A stretch of DNA of 64,000 bases from positions 310,001 through 374,000 of the forward strand of contig JALBUN010000017.1 of the NCBI GenBank assembly GCA_025174535.1. The letters are read 5' to 3'. Below are positions 1 through 9,745 of the stretch, piece by piece; within the stretch, counting starts at the first letter, position 1; every line of letters begins with the position of its first letter. The position numbers and the translations under genes are program-made. A model generated the notes under the pieces. It ran no database searches, was not told the DNA's origin, and worked only from the letters and a program-made list of their open reading frames with translations. This DNA comes from Cantharellus purpuraceus. Its lineage: Eukaryota > Basidiomycota > Agaricomycetes > Cantharellales > Hydnaceae.

Positions 1-18
1 TGGCCAATTATTAAACGC

Positions 19-419
19 ATGTTGCCTCTCTCTCTTTACCTCTTACCACCATCTGATATGCCCTCTGCCAAAGAACTTCACCAGCAACGCACCGCATTGG
101 ATAAGTCAATCACTGAAGCTGATGCTGCAGAGAAAAAGAAGGTGGAAGAGGAGAAAAGAATTGTGAGGGAGGATGCAGGGCCGCTGAGGTGGCTTGAGTC
201 AGGGTGGAGGCCACAAAAAGGAGGGCATTAATGAGGGTAGTCATGAAAGGCAAGGAAATGGCCAGGGATCTGGAGGAAGAATCTGAATTGGACCTCAATA
301 TGTGCATCAAGTGCGATGACATGTGTGAGTGGGCAACGGTGAGTGAACATATTACAACAGATTGTAACCAAAGTACAAACATTAAATTGTTTCTGGAGTT
401 GTGCTGCAGTAGGATTTGA
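19..419 (+). pseudogene. Degenerate coding fragment, charged helix plus CxxC segment
   Basis: Two overlapping short frames. The first has a charged helix rich in K and E (about residues 15-52, including AAEKKKVEEEKR). The second continues with an acidic stretch and a cysteine pair, MCIKCDDMCEW. Together they look like one frameshifted protein of the kind often carried by basidiomycete repeats, with a charged coiled coil followed by a CxxC motif. I cannot name the family. The fragment ends where repeat Y begins at about 358. It has no usable start context, and the two frames are broken relative to each other, so I treat it as a remnant. Confidence 0.3.
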
Positions 420-501
420 TATTCTTCTCAGCTGTTCATTCACGGAATTGTGGTGATTTAGAGTTTGCCCTAACACCATAATTTTGTGGGTTCCAAAACA
501 G
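358..501 (+). repeat. Repeat Y, short copy (copy a)
   Basis: This segment matches 32,290-32,441 on the same strand and the reverse complement of 24,666-24,800. All three copies stop at the same boundary, GTTCCAAAACA, after which the flanks differ. A shared sharp end across three copies marks the terminus of a mobile element. Here the terminus abuts a Gypsy LTR fragment. Confidence 0.6.
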
Positions 502-504
502 GTG

Positions 505-609
505 CATATATCTATCAAGAAAAGCAGCACTCCTCAAGGGAATGCTGTATATACAAATATCTATATCTATATATTGCTCCATAGTAAGTAAGTACCTAGG
601 GTACTTACA
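505..609 (-). mobile_element. Truncated Gypsy LTR fragment
   Basis: Reverse-complement match to the first ~115 bp of the 3' LTR at 30,736. The LTR terminus with its palindrome (GTAAGTACC/GGTACTTAC) lies at 589-609 and reads outward to the right. The remaining LTR sequence is missing, replaced on the left by repeat Y. The internal hairpins seen in the 30.7-kb LTR are partly decayed here, so this copy is older or unconstrained. Confidence 0.6.
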
Positions 610-1150
610 TTGTGGGTCATGGTCAAGGCCACAGAGTTGAATCCACCGACAGAGATGACAGAAAATGATATTGAGCTTGAAGAAATTCAGTTCCAGCCAC
701 AGGTAGCTCAAGTTACATTGGAGGCATAGTGACAGACTATTTGTCCATCATGTTCAGCTGGTGCTGGCTGATAGGACAAATTTACAGTGAACCATCATTT
801 CATACTATTACCCTGTCACTTTATGGAGTGAATATTTATTCACATTAATCACTTCTCACAAGTAATTTGATGCTTCAGTATGTATGCGGTGTAATTGCTT
901 TTATATTGGGCAGGCCGGATAGAATTTCATCAAATTCTCGATCCGATTACAAAATTACTCGAAGAATGCTGCAATTGCCGTCAGATGGATGAGACGATCA
1001 CGCGTCGAACAGTCTAACATCGGTCAGTATCAAGAACATGACCGCTCGCGCGCAAGCCCGCTGGATCATGGATGACTTTGAATGAAAGGGGTGGTCGAAG
1101 CGCCTCCCACATCACCCCATCATGAGTACATTACAGATATGAACACATAA
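610..1150 (+). pseudogene. 3' fragment of the DUF6533 segment (copy A)
   Basis: Bases 650-730 encode the same C-terminal exon as copies B and C (DIELEEIQFQPQVAQVTLEA), and 730-1,150 match the 3' flank found at 3,585-4,260 and 36,200-36,680. Only the last exon and downstream DNA are present. A Gypsy LTR fragment abuts the left edge. Dead remnant of the duplicated locus. Confidence 0.55.
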
Positions 1151-1189
1151 TAACATGTCGGCAGTATAGGACGCCCGGTACTATCACTA

Positions 1190-4100
1190 AGTAGTAGGTT
1201 TGTCGGTGACGCTCAGGTGTATGGAATCCCCGGAAGCCTGAGGTCATTTCCCGATCCCTACTCATCATTCAAACGCCCTAATAGATTCTCTCCGTGATTT
1301 ACGGCGCTACCATTCATGAAGAGTGGACAGAGGCTTAGTGAATCAGTGGGTGCACGTGTATTCTGTTTATAGACCTTAAAGGTTGTTCTGGTTGTCGCAA
1401 GTCTTATGTAGCAGCTTCCACGGCCGCTCACTTCGTATGTTCCCCATGTCTGACGTGCTACGTATACTGAATCAGACTTCAATTTCATAAATGCGCACGC
1501 TGTTGGTAACATCAGTCCGTACGCTGTGCACAAATCGGCTGGTTTGCCCTCATTGCTGTCGGTAAGAATGTCTTGTTTGATAGTCTTCAACCTACTAACA
1601 GAGATCAGGCAGTGCAGACAGTTCCTTTCAATGCGATACTTACGTAGAATGAAATTGATGTGCCACATGTCCCGAGCCTTCCGACGACACATCACTGGCC
1701 ATGAGGTCGAACTATTTCAACCTCATGGCTGTACGCCTAGCTATCCGTTACTATTGATACCAGAATGCTACTTGCACAAATAGCACTCCTGGATTTCAGT
1801 ATATATATGAGCCCCTTGTAGCGTTCTACCTATCGCATACTGGCATAGTCTAGTCTACTTGACCTCTCCCTTTATCGTTCCATCAACATGGCAGCTCAGA
1901 CAGAACAGGCAGAAATTCAAGCAGTGTCTGATACGTGCGTCACTCAGTATTTGCGCAGTGATTTTTGAGTTCACTGTATGGTATCATCAGAATGGCTCTC
2001 AATTACACCTACATAGTTGCCCTCGGTGAGCCGAAGCCTCGTGTGCGCAGCCTAGCTAATGGCTTTCCGCTTAACACAGCTCTCTTTTCCTACGACACCT
2101 TTCTGACAATCTCACACGAGATTCGATATATCTGGAATAAACCGTTTAAACTGGGGACAGCCCTGTATTTTCTGGCGCGATACTCCATGCTATTGTTTTT
2201 CTCGCTAGAAATATTTGTGAATTTTTTCAATTTCGCATCATTTCAGGTGTGTTCCTGTTGATGACTTTCATTCATGCACATAGATGACAAATGGAGCAGT
2301 AAGTTCAAAGGCAACCTTTGTAACGCAGAAATTCATACAAGTTAGATCATGTGACGGGGTTGTTCACTTTATCGATGCTCTTTTTTCCCTCCCGCTCGTC
2401 GGTATTCAAGGTAATTTGATTTTTCCTTTGCAGAAACATATCAGTGAAGCGTTAATTATGCAGGGTTTCTCTTGGCGCGGGCATATGCGATTAGCGATCA
2501 GAAGAGGGCGGTATTGGGTGTTCTCGGATTTCTCGGAGTTTGCGCCATCATATCGGAACTAGTATGTGTACATGTCTGCATTTATGTAGACATGCGTGAC
2601 ACAGACATCCATTATAGGCAAGAGCAGTCTTGGATAGGTGTGACATCACCAGTGCACAAATCCACACTATCCTCATGTGAGTATAGCATACACTCAAATG
2701 AACTGTGCTCAATGATTCACCAGACGTAAGACACGTGAAAGTCATATTTATTATGACATAGTTGATTCCCTTCTTTTAGTCAGTGACGTCGACTCGATCG
2801 CGATCATATTGTTTGACACAGTGGTGGTTTTTGTGACACTCGCCGGCACACTTGGAACCTGGAGAGTCTACAAACGATCAGCATGGAACAAGCTATCGCT
2901 GACACATTTACTAGCCCAGCAATGTAAGTCATTGTGTCCGTTACGGCAGAATTTTCACAGACAGAGGTGAATATCAGGTCTGATGAGATTCGGGTATTTC
3001 ATCCGCTATCACCATCAACGACTCCAGAATTGATTATTATCAGATTTGTGTTGACGCTCACTCTTGCTAACACGATCTTCATGTTGGTATGTCAATATAT
3101 CCATTGCTATGCCATCGTTAACCGGATGCACTAGACCTTGAGAGTACGTCACACATTGGTATCTGCTGCTGTTCCGCTCCAACATTTGCTACAGCCTACA
3201 CTTTCATCTGTCCTTTCACCTATTCAAAACAGGTCAGTCGGAATACGGAATTCCAGACTTTTACTAAATATACGCAGCTTGTCAGCAATCATCATCTGCC
3301 GGTTCCACCTCGACCTCCAAAGGAGACACGCGCACCCCAACAGCACCACCTCCCGGGGCATTCCTACCATCTCCCTTGGGAGTTTCCATGCGGCTACCCA
3401 AAGTATTCACGACGCTGTGATGGCAGAGTTTGGGGATTCGCCCGTCGATGAGCGTGTTGGAACTGAAGCTTCGCGGTCGAGTCCACAGAGTCGGATATGA
3501 CGGCGGGGACGACGGAAAATGATATTGAGCTTAAAGAAACGCGGTTCCGGCCACAGGCAGCTGAAATTACTTTGGAGGCGTAGTGGCGGACTAATTGTCC
3601 ATCAGGCTCTGTTGGTGCCGACTGATAGGACGAATTTACGGTGAACCATCGTATCACACTAGTATTCTGTCACTTAGAGGGCCGAGTGTGGGGGCGTTTG
3701 AATATTAACCACTGTCTCTACTTGATGCTTCAATGTGTATGCGGTGTAATTATTGATAGAATCTCATACTATTCCCGATATGTTTACAAAAGGTACTCAA
3801 AGAATGATGCAATTGCCGTCAGATGGATAAGACGATCACGCGTCGTCTCCTGCATCGATTCTATTTCAAAGTCGTTCCCCCCGTCAGGCTGCATATCCTG
3901 TGTTAGAGCTGCGTTTGGGTATGATGAGGGTTTCCACGCTTAGCTGCCTGGGAACCGGAGGAGGGCGATGTTGAAGGGGATGTGGGATTCTGGTGCGTAC
4001 GGATTAGTGGGCTTGCCACTTCACTATCACTTTCTCGCCACTCATACATCTAGACATGATCGCGTTGTAGGTCCCAGGAGCATATCTGCAGAGGGATTTT

Positions 4101-4915
4101 TCATCGTGATCGGTCTCCGTAAATTCGGAGAAGCAGCCTAACATCGGTCAGTCTCAAGAACATGACCGCTCGCGCGCAGACCCACTGGATCATGGATGAC
4201 TCTCAATGAAAAGGGGTGGTCGAGGCGTCTCGCACATCACTGCATCATGCAGATAATAACCTGCAAAAGCTTCGAACCATACCCAGGCTATACAACCTGC
4301 ATGGGAGGGGTGCAGAGTACCAGATACATGTGTATAAAACACTAATTCAACACTACTAAGGTGTGTCAGTAGCATGCCAGGGGAGCGAGGAATTGTGGTG
4401 CGTACACCCTGATCGCAAAGGCCACATATCGAATGATATATTACAAATGTGACGCGACTCGTTTTCTCTCTGTGAGTCAACATCGATGGGTGACCAGCAT
4501 CTGTACTACCTCTAAATGAGCTTTCTCTGTGGATACCATTCAGCAAGTGTCGGCTAAGAGACTGAAACACTACAACATTCCTCGTCAGCCAAAGTCAAGC
4601 ATTGATCCCAGAAGACAGTAGATGCAAAGGTGTGTAGGCATCGAACAGATTACAGAAATTGAGGTGCCAACGCATGGGTGTTATATGCGATACTATTTCC
4701 AGCCCGAATCAAGTCAATGATTTGAAACCGAGAATGGCATCTGGGTGTCAGAAAGTTGTGGTCCGAAGACGATTGCTAGAGCTGATGATCCGAAAGCTTT
4801 TGTCTGGCTAGCATCATCAAGAAAGATCTCTGATGAGTCATGTTAAAAGATCGAGACGACAGTCGCTATACCTGCAATATCGCGGTCAAAGGCATACATT
4901 GTTGAACAGAACAGG
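1190..4915. repeat. Segmental duplication, copy B
   Basis: Continuous similarity, broken by small indels, to 33,735-37,365 in the same orientation. It covers about 650 bp upstream of the DUF6533 gene, the gene, and over 1 kb downstream. Landmarks found in both include the pre-gene CATTCAAACGCC, the gene itself, and TCAAGCATTGATCCCAGAAG near the right end. The similarity runs through introns and flanks, so this is a DNA-level duplication rather than retroposition. Confidence 0.8.
1888..3583 (+). pseudogene. DUF6533 multi-pass membrane protein, copy B (probably inactive)
   Basis: The start MAAQTEQAEIQAVSDT is at 1,888. The next short exon (NYTYIVAL) joins the diagnostic DUF6533 block (SYDTFLTISHEIRYIW, then LYFLARYSMLLFF). 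Later exons hold ARAYAISDQKRAVLGVLG and LFDTVVVFVTLAGTLGTWRVYKR, typical of the later transmembrane region. Family members are seven-helix-like membrane proteins of unknown function, expanded in Agaricomycetes. Relative to copy C, an 8-base deletion near 3,472 shifts the frame and truncates the acidic C-terminus. One internal splice junction near 2,925-3,050 could not be resolved in either copy. I infer a pseudogene or a drifted paralog. Confidence 0.6.
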
Positions 4916-5039
4916 GCGTCCCTTGGGATCCACTATGGTCCACAAACGTGACTACGGATCTTCGTTGGTGAACGCCGATGATAGGGGCATAATACTGAAC
5001 GTATATAAGTTTTGTTACTTTGTAGTTTAGCACCTCAGT
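4916..5039. other. Short gap between duplicated segment and Copia remnant
   Basis: No gene seen. Its right part (from about 5,035) repeats the sequence around TCACTCGTTTACA, which recurs at 5,112 and probably belongs to the LTR of the following Copia remnant. Confidence 0.3.
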
Positions 5040-5605
5040 CACTCGTTTACACGAGACTGAGACAAGTAGCTGACAATCTATGTAGTTTATACTAGGTTTG
5101 TCATAATATAGTCACTCGTTTACATGAGACTGAGTTTATACTAGCTTTCGCTTCTATAGGTTATGGGCCCCGCTGCCTAAGCGAATACAACCGAAATTTG
5201 ATATATCTACTATGGCTACTACTACCCCCCAAGCTCCTTCTACCGACAGACTAGCAGCTCGCTTATATGACGTTCCATATCTTGAAGATGACGGTGCAAA
5301 TTACCAAGCCTGAAGTATCAAGTCCAGACTGTACTTGAACTTCAAGGCCTCTGGAATGCTGTAGAAAGAAGGAACAGAGTCTGACCAAATGAAAGTACAA
5401 GATGCTAGAGCACAGATTACTCTGACTCTAAAGGACAAGCCATTAAATGGTGTCATTGGCCTTGACACTGCACAAGCCATCTGGGAGAAGCTCAGTGGTT
5501 GCTACGAAGGGAAAGGCACACAGAAGGTCGCTTACCTCATTGGCAAACTTTTCAGGAGTAGTCTTGTGGACACCGAAGCCCTTGAGCCACAGATCAACAA
5601 GATGC
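5040..5605 (+). mobile_element. Degenerate Copia 5' end (LTR tail, PBS, gag fragment)
   Basis: An LTR-like tail with a repeated CAGTCACTCGTTTACA motif ends at 5,158. A primer site GGTTATGGGCCCC (5,159-5,171) and a gag reading frame from ATG 5,212 follow. The gag starts MATTTPQAPSTDRLAARLYD, contains in-frame stops, and continues in a clear UBN2-type gag segment at 5,389-5,605 (IWEKLSGCYEGKGTQKVAYL). It breaks off at about 5,605, where element X begins. A dead fragment of a different Copia family from the pair at 5,949-14,798. Confidence 0.7.
5159..5171 (+). promoter_or_regulatory. Reverse-transcription primer binding site (remnant Copia)
   Basis: GGTTATGGGCCCC directly follows the LTR tail. 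It is complementary to the anticodon-stem region of initiator methionine tRNA, as in Drosophila copia, which primes from an internal tRNA-iMet fragment. Confidence 0.65.
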
Positions 5606-5948
5606 GGTGTCGGTTCGCTTAAGGAATAGATCCTATAAGCCTGCACGCAACAGTCCTAGCAAACAGATGGTGTGTAACGCAGTTGTTCAGCACTTCAAAG
5701 ATCAATCAGGTCGAGGGGTAGAGGTAGCATTTAGTAACAGGGAAGTGGAATAGTGCTCTGTGGTTGGATGGGGATGGGAGCAAAAGGTCGGTCCCGATGG
5801 CTGATCGTGCTCTGTGACTGGATGACAATGGGGAGCCCGGTTGGGAGGTACGCGAAAGCTGGTTTCAAGAGAAGCAACCTCTCGGTGGCGGAGGGAAATC
5901 TGATTGTTGAACCAAGGTGTTTTACCTCAGTGTAGAGATGATGGATTG
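5605..5948 (-). mobile_element. Fragment of element X
   Basis: Reverse complement of 19,528-19,871, the right end of element X inserted in the LINE. It begins at the X terminus (GGTGTCGGTTCGCTTA) inside the Copia gag remnant and is cut on the right by the Copia LTR at 5,949. Comparison with the intact X sequence shows the Copia insertion point as GATTG followed by TGATATA. Confidence 0.65.
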
Positions 5949-6104
5949 TGTGTTGGAATGCACTGAAGGTCCCTGGAAAGTTTGGTATGATATGGATTAT
6001 TCTGTGAGAAGATATGAGTGTTTTATGTGTTACAATTTCGCTTTTTTGCTGAGTTTGTATTTTGGCTTATCTAATAACATATAACTTCGCTTTTGAGCTC
6101 TACA
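5949..6104 (+). repeat. Copia 5' LTR (plus-strand copy)
   Basis: 156 bp, starting TGTGTTGGAATGCACTG and ending GAGCTCTACA, with TG...CA termini. It is identical or nearly identical to the LTRs at 9,586-9,740 and 14,643-14,798. The LTR is very short for a Copia element. Confidence 0.9.
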
Positions 6105-6117
6105 GGTTATGGGCCCC
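6105..6117 (+). promoter_or_regulatory. Primer binding site, initiator-Met tRNA type
   Basis: GGTTATGGGCCCC follows the LTR with no spacer. It matches the complement of the tRNA-iMet anticodon stem, as used by Drosophila copia. Confidence 0.75.
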
Positions 6118-6864
6118 AGCCTCCAGCTCTAAACAGTTGTTCCAACATACTTATATCATCAAAATCCTCTCATTTCCATCCACCTTTTCCAACCCACTCA
6201 TCCCCCATTAAACAACAACTTCAACCTCAATCACACTTCACTTTTTGGCCCACCACATCCTCCCTTTCCCCCTCAGTTTCTCCCAGCAGTCATCTCTTCA
6301 GCCTCCAAAGGGTTTCAGCTTCCAGTGGTGAGAAAGGATCCCTCCTCATTGCCTAGTGTTACAAAGCCACAACCCTGGCCTTAGTTCCCCGGTCGACTGA
6401 GGCCTCTTGTTAACCTTGGGTGCTGGAGTCTGTGGTCTGCAGACTCATAACAGTTCACCTGATTTGCGGCGAGGTTGTGCCATCTCATTCTGAGTCCTGT
6501 TGTCCCTGAAGTTGCTGGGAGTTGATTGGTGCCATTTGGACCATTTCTTCTATCCTCAGGACCCCTCTGGATGACTCAGGACCGTTTTTGGACACCCTAG
6601 GACTATTACCTCTCGGATTTGGTGCTCTGCAGTTATTCTTACTCCCCTGCACTTCCTGTGTGCGTACCACCTCCCACATCTTGCCCACGCAGTGTTTGCA
6701 CCCGCTATAACCACCTTACAACACTGCGAACCTATCCTATCACACGTTCACTTGCAATTCTCAAAAAGTGCATTTGGACTTGAATACGCTTAGCCAAACT
6801 TTACTCGTATCTCACCCAATTCGTCTACCTCATACCTATCCCTCGCTGCACATACCTATAAACC
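6118..6864 (+). other. Copia untranslated leader
   Basis: 747 bp between PBS and gag start, with only short shadow frames. It contains polypyrimidine runs and short direct repeats such as CCTCAGGACCCCTCTGGATGACTCAGGACC. It presumably carries packaging and dimerisation signals. No gene. Confidence 0.6.
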
Positions 6865-9585
6865 ATGTCTACAACCACCTCCAACGACGATACTCCGTCA
6901 CCTAAGTTCCCCATGCTCTCAGACTCAAATTATCATGACTGGGCATTCAACACGACTGCAAGGTTGCGTTCAAAGGGCTTGTGGATGCTTGTCAATGGCA
7001 AGAAGAAGCGCCCCACTGAACCTGCAGACATGGAGAAATGGGAACTAGATCAGGAGGTAGCAGCTGGACTCATTGCATCAACCTTGGAACAAGGGCAGCG
7101 AGTTCATGTTCAGGGATTAGAGGACGATCCGGTGAAAATGTGGGAGGCTCTGCACAAGGTTCATGTTCAGAAGCAGGCAGGCACTCGCTTCAATGCCTAT
7201 GACGCACTCTTCAATATACGGAAGGCTCCTGATGAGACGCTTCAGTCACTGATTGGTCATGTCAGCTCTGCCATGCAACTCTGCCAGAATCTTCGTCCAT
7301 CTGATGGCTCATATACCCTAGCCAGACAGGACGAGGAGCTGGTGATCATGACACTCATTAGAGCCCTTCCTGAGGAGTTTGACAGCTTCACGTCCGCGTT
7401 ACTGCTTCAAAAGAACGTCAACAAGGCCAAAGTTATTGAAGCCTTTATCACGGAGGAGAACAACCGTCTGCACCGTTCTGTTCAATCAGCCATGCTATCC
7501 AACAAACCACCTGCTTCAACACCTCCTAAATGGTGCAACTTCTGTGAAGCATCCACTCATAACATGGATGTCTGCTTTTCTCTAGCCAATGCCAAGAAGG
7601 CAAATCTGGAGCGCAGACAGACAGCTAAGCAGGAGAAGAAGCAGAAGCTGAAGGCTAAGCAGGTGGATGGATCTACCTCCTCTGTTGTTGAAGTCGCAGG
7701 ATCGGCATTCACCACTGCAAGCATTTCCTCTCTCCCTCATCACGCACTTGTCTCTGATACCAATTCCCTTTGGTGCACTGATTCAGGAGCCTCATTACAT
7801 ATGACTCCAAATCGCCATTGGTTTAAGGAGCTCAAACCTCATAGGGCTCCCATTGAATTGGCGGACAATAGTGTTGTGTACTCTGAAGGGATTGGCACGG
7901 TGATGTTTTGCCCAAATGATCCAAACTTGAAACCTATACTGTTCAGCAATGTACTCTATGTTCCCAAACTTGCAAACAACCTCCTCTCACTCCTCTTCTT
8001 GACCATGCACCGTCAGATTCATGTGGAAATCATAGGAGCGGTTGTGAAATTCTACAAGTTGGGTAAACTGATATGTACTGCGACAGTCAAGGGGAGACTG
8101 GCATACCTGGATGGCAACACGCTCTCACACACTGCACACATTGCTGCGTCCAAGTCACTGGATCTACAACTATGGCACCGTCGCTTTGGGCATCTGGGGA
8201 TTGATGCTGTCAAACAGCTAGTCACGCAAAATATGGTGGAGGGATGGACATCACATCAGACAATCCATTCCCCAAAATCTGCAAAGCGTGCATTCATGGC
8301 AAACAACACCGTGATTCATTCCCCAAGAAAGCCTCCTTCAGGGCCTCCGACATTCTTGAACTCATTCATTCTGACGTTCATGGTCCATTGAAGGTGCCCA
8401 CTGTGTGGGGATTTAGGTACTGGATCACATTCATTGACGACAAATCTCGTTTTGTGAGCCTGTACTTGATCAAGACCAAGGACCAGGCGTTAGACGCGTT
8501 CAAGCAGTTCAAAGCACTGGTGGAGAACCAGACTGGCAAACGGATCAAAACCCTGAGAGATGACAAAGGAGGAGAATACTCATCGCACCAGTTCTCTTTC
8601 CTGACCATGTCCTCTGGGATCTTCAGGCAAAAGACTGCACCAGGCACACCACAGCAGAATGGAGTTGCAGAGCGCTACAACAGGACTCTGGAAGAAGGTG
8701 TTATATCCATGCTACATGATACCAAACTAGGTCCTTCTTTCTGGGGAGAAGCAGCCTTAGCATTCACTCTTCTCCACAACTGCTCTCCCACTTCTGCGCT
8801 TTCCCATGGGACTCCATATGAACCCTGGCACGGTCACAAGCCATCTGTTGCACATTTCAGGGTATTTGGCTCCACTGCGTTTGTCCATGTCCCCAAATCT
8901 AAAAGACGCCACCTTGAATCACACTCTACCAAGTGTGTCATGATTGGATATGAAACTGGGACTAAGGCATGGCGACTGTGGGACCCAGTCGGAAGGAGGG
9001 TATTGATAAGCAGGGATGTCATTTTTGATGAATCTGGTCACCCACATACATCCACCACGCACAATCCACCACAGCAACTTGTGCAACTTCCTGATGATGT
9101 GGCCATTCACCAGACCTCTACTTCCCCTCCAGTTATTCCTCCAGCTACCCCCCCTTTACTACCATTGCCAGACGTTGCAACACCATCCCCTACATCCCCT
9201 CCACCATCCCCATCTCCACCTCTACCACCTGACCCACCTCTGAGACGTTCAACACGCATCCACATCCCTCCCCAACCATGGTGGCTTGTCCCAAATGCTG
9301 CCCAGTACAGGAATCCTCCACTCGAGTCAGAGGGAAGAGATGATCCAACTGAGGGGGTGGACAATGCCCAGAATGAGGGGGTGGAACAGGCTGAATCTGC
9401 CATACCATCTGTCCAACATCCACTTCAGGAACTTGTCAACCTCAGCAACGCTCCTGACCTCCCTGAACCATCCACTTATCAGGAAGCCATGTCTAGAGTT
9501 GATGCACCATGGTGGAGAGAGTCCTGCAATGATGAATATCAGTCGCTCATGGACAACAATGTTTGGACGGTGGTGGACCTCCCTG
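6865..9585 (+). pseudogene. Copia Gag-Pol, truncated before the RT core
   Basis: Starts MSTTTSNDDTPSPKFPMLSD at 6,865. Gag (UBN2-like) spans about residues 10-210, a Cys/His knuckle WCNFCEASTHNMDVC follows at about 222, and the aspartic protease motif is WCTDSGASLHM. The GAG-pre-integrase block (LWHRRFGHLG) leads to a -1 frame change near 8,244. The integrase frame continues with the zinc motif KICKACIHGK, the catalytic segments (HSDVHGPL, DDKGGEY, TPQQNGVAERYN) and a proline-rich linker. It then meets a stop two codons after the junction (VVDLPV). The reverse transcriptase and RNase H domains are missing, so this copy cannot be autonomous. Confidence 0.9.
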
Positions 9586-9740
9586 TGTAGAGCTCAAAAG
9601 CGAAGTTATATGTTATTAGATAAGCCAAAATACAAACTCAGCAAAAAGCGAAATTGTAACACATAAAACACTCATATCTTCTCACAGAATAATCCATATC
9701 ATACCAAACTTTCCAGGGACCTTCAGTGCATTCCAACACA
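9586..9740 (-). repeat. Copia 3' LTR (minus-strand copy)
   Basis: 155 bp with TG...CA ends, preceded on the minus strand by the polypurine tract at 9,741-9,750. It lies exactly at the break in the plus-strand Copia copy. Confidence 0.9.
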
Positions 9741-9745
9741 CCCCC

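Larger units (their letters stand above)
5949..9585 (+). mobile_element. Copia LTR retrotransposon, 3'-truncated (plus-strand copy)
   Basis: 5' LTR 5,949-6,104, PBS 6,105-6,117, leader, then gag-protease-integrase. It stops abruptly at 9,585 in the early reverse transcriptase region, exactly at the LTR terminus of the opposite-strand copy. Every base from 5,949 to 9,585 aligns with 11,162-14,798 reversed (x maps to 20,747 minus x) with almost no differences. One visible change is Glu versus Gly in a spurious leader frame. The probable 5-bp target on the left is GATTG. The 3' half and 3' LTR are absent. Confidence 0.92.

Noticed and set aside
9107..9403. Long glycine-rich frames antisense to the Copia proline-rich linker
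   Set aside because: Shadow frames of a Pro/Ser-rich coding stretch; the same frames appear mirrored in the other copy.
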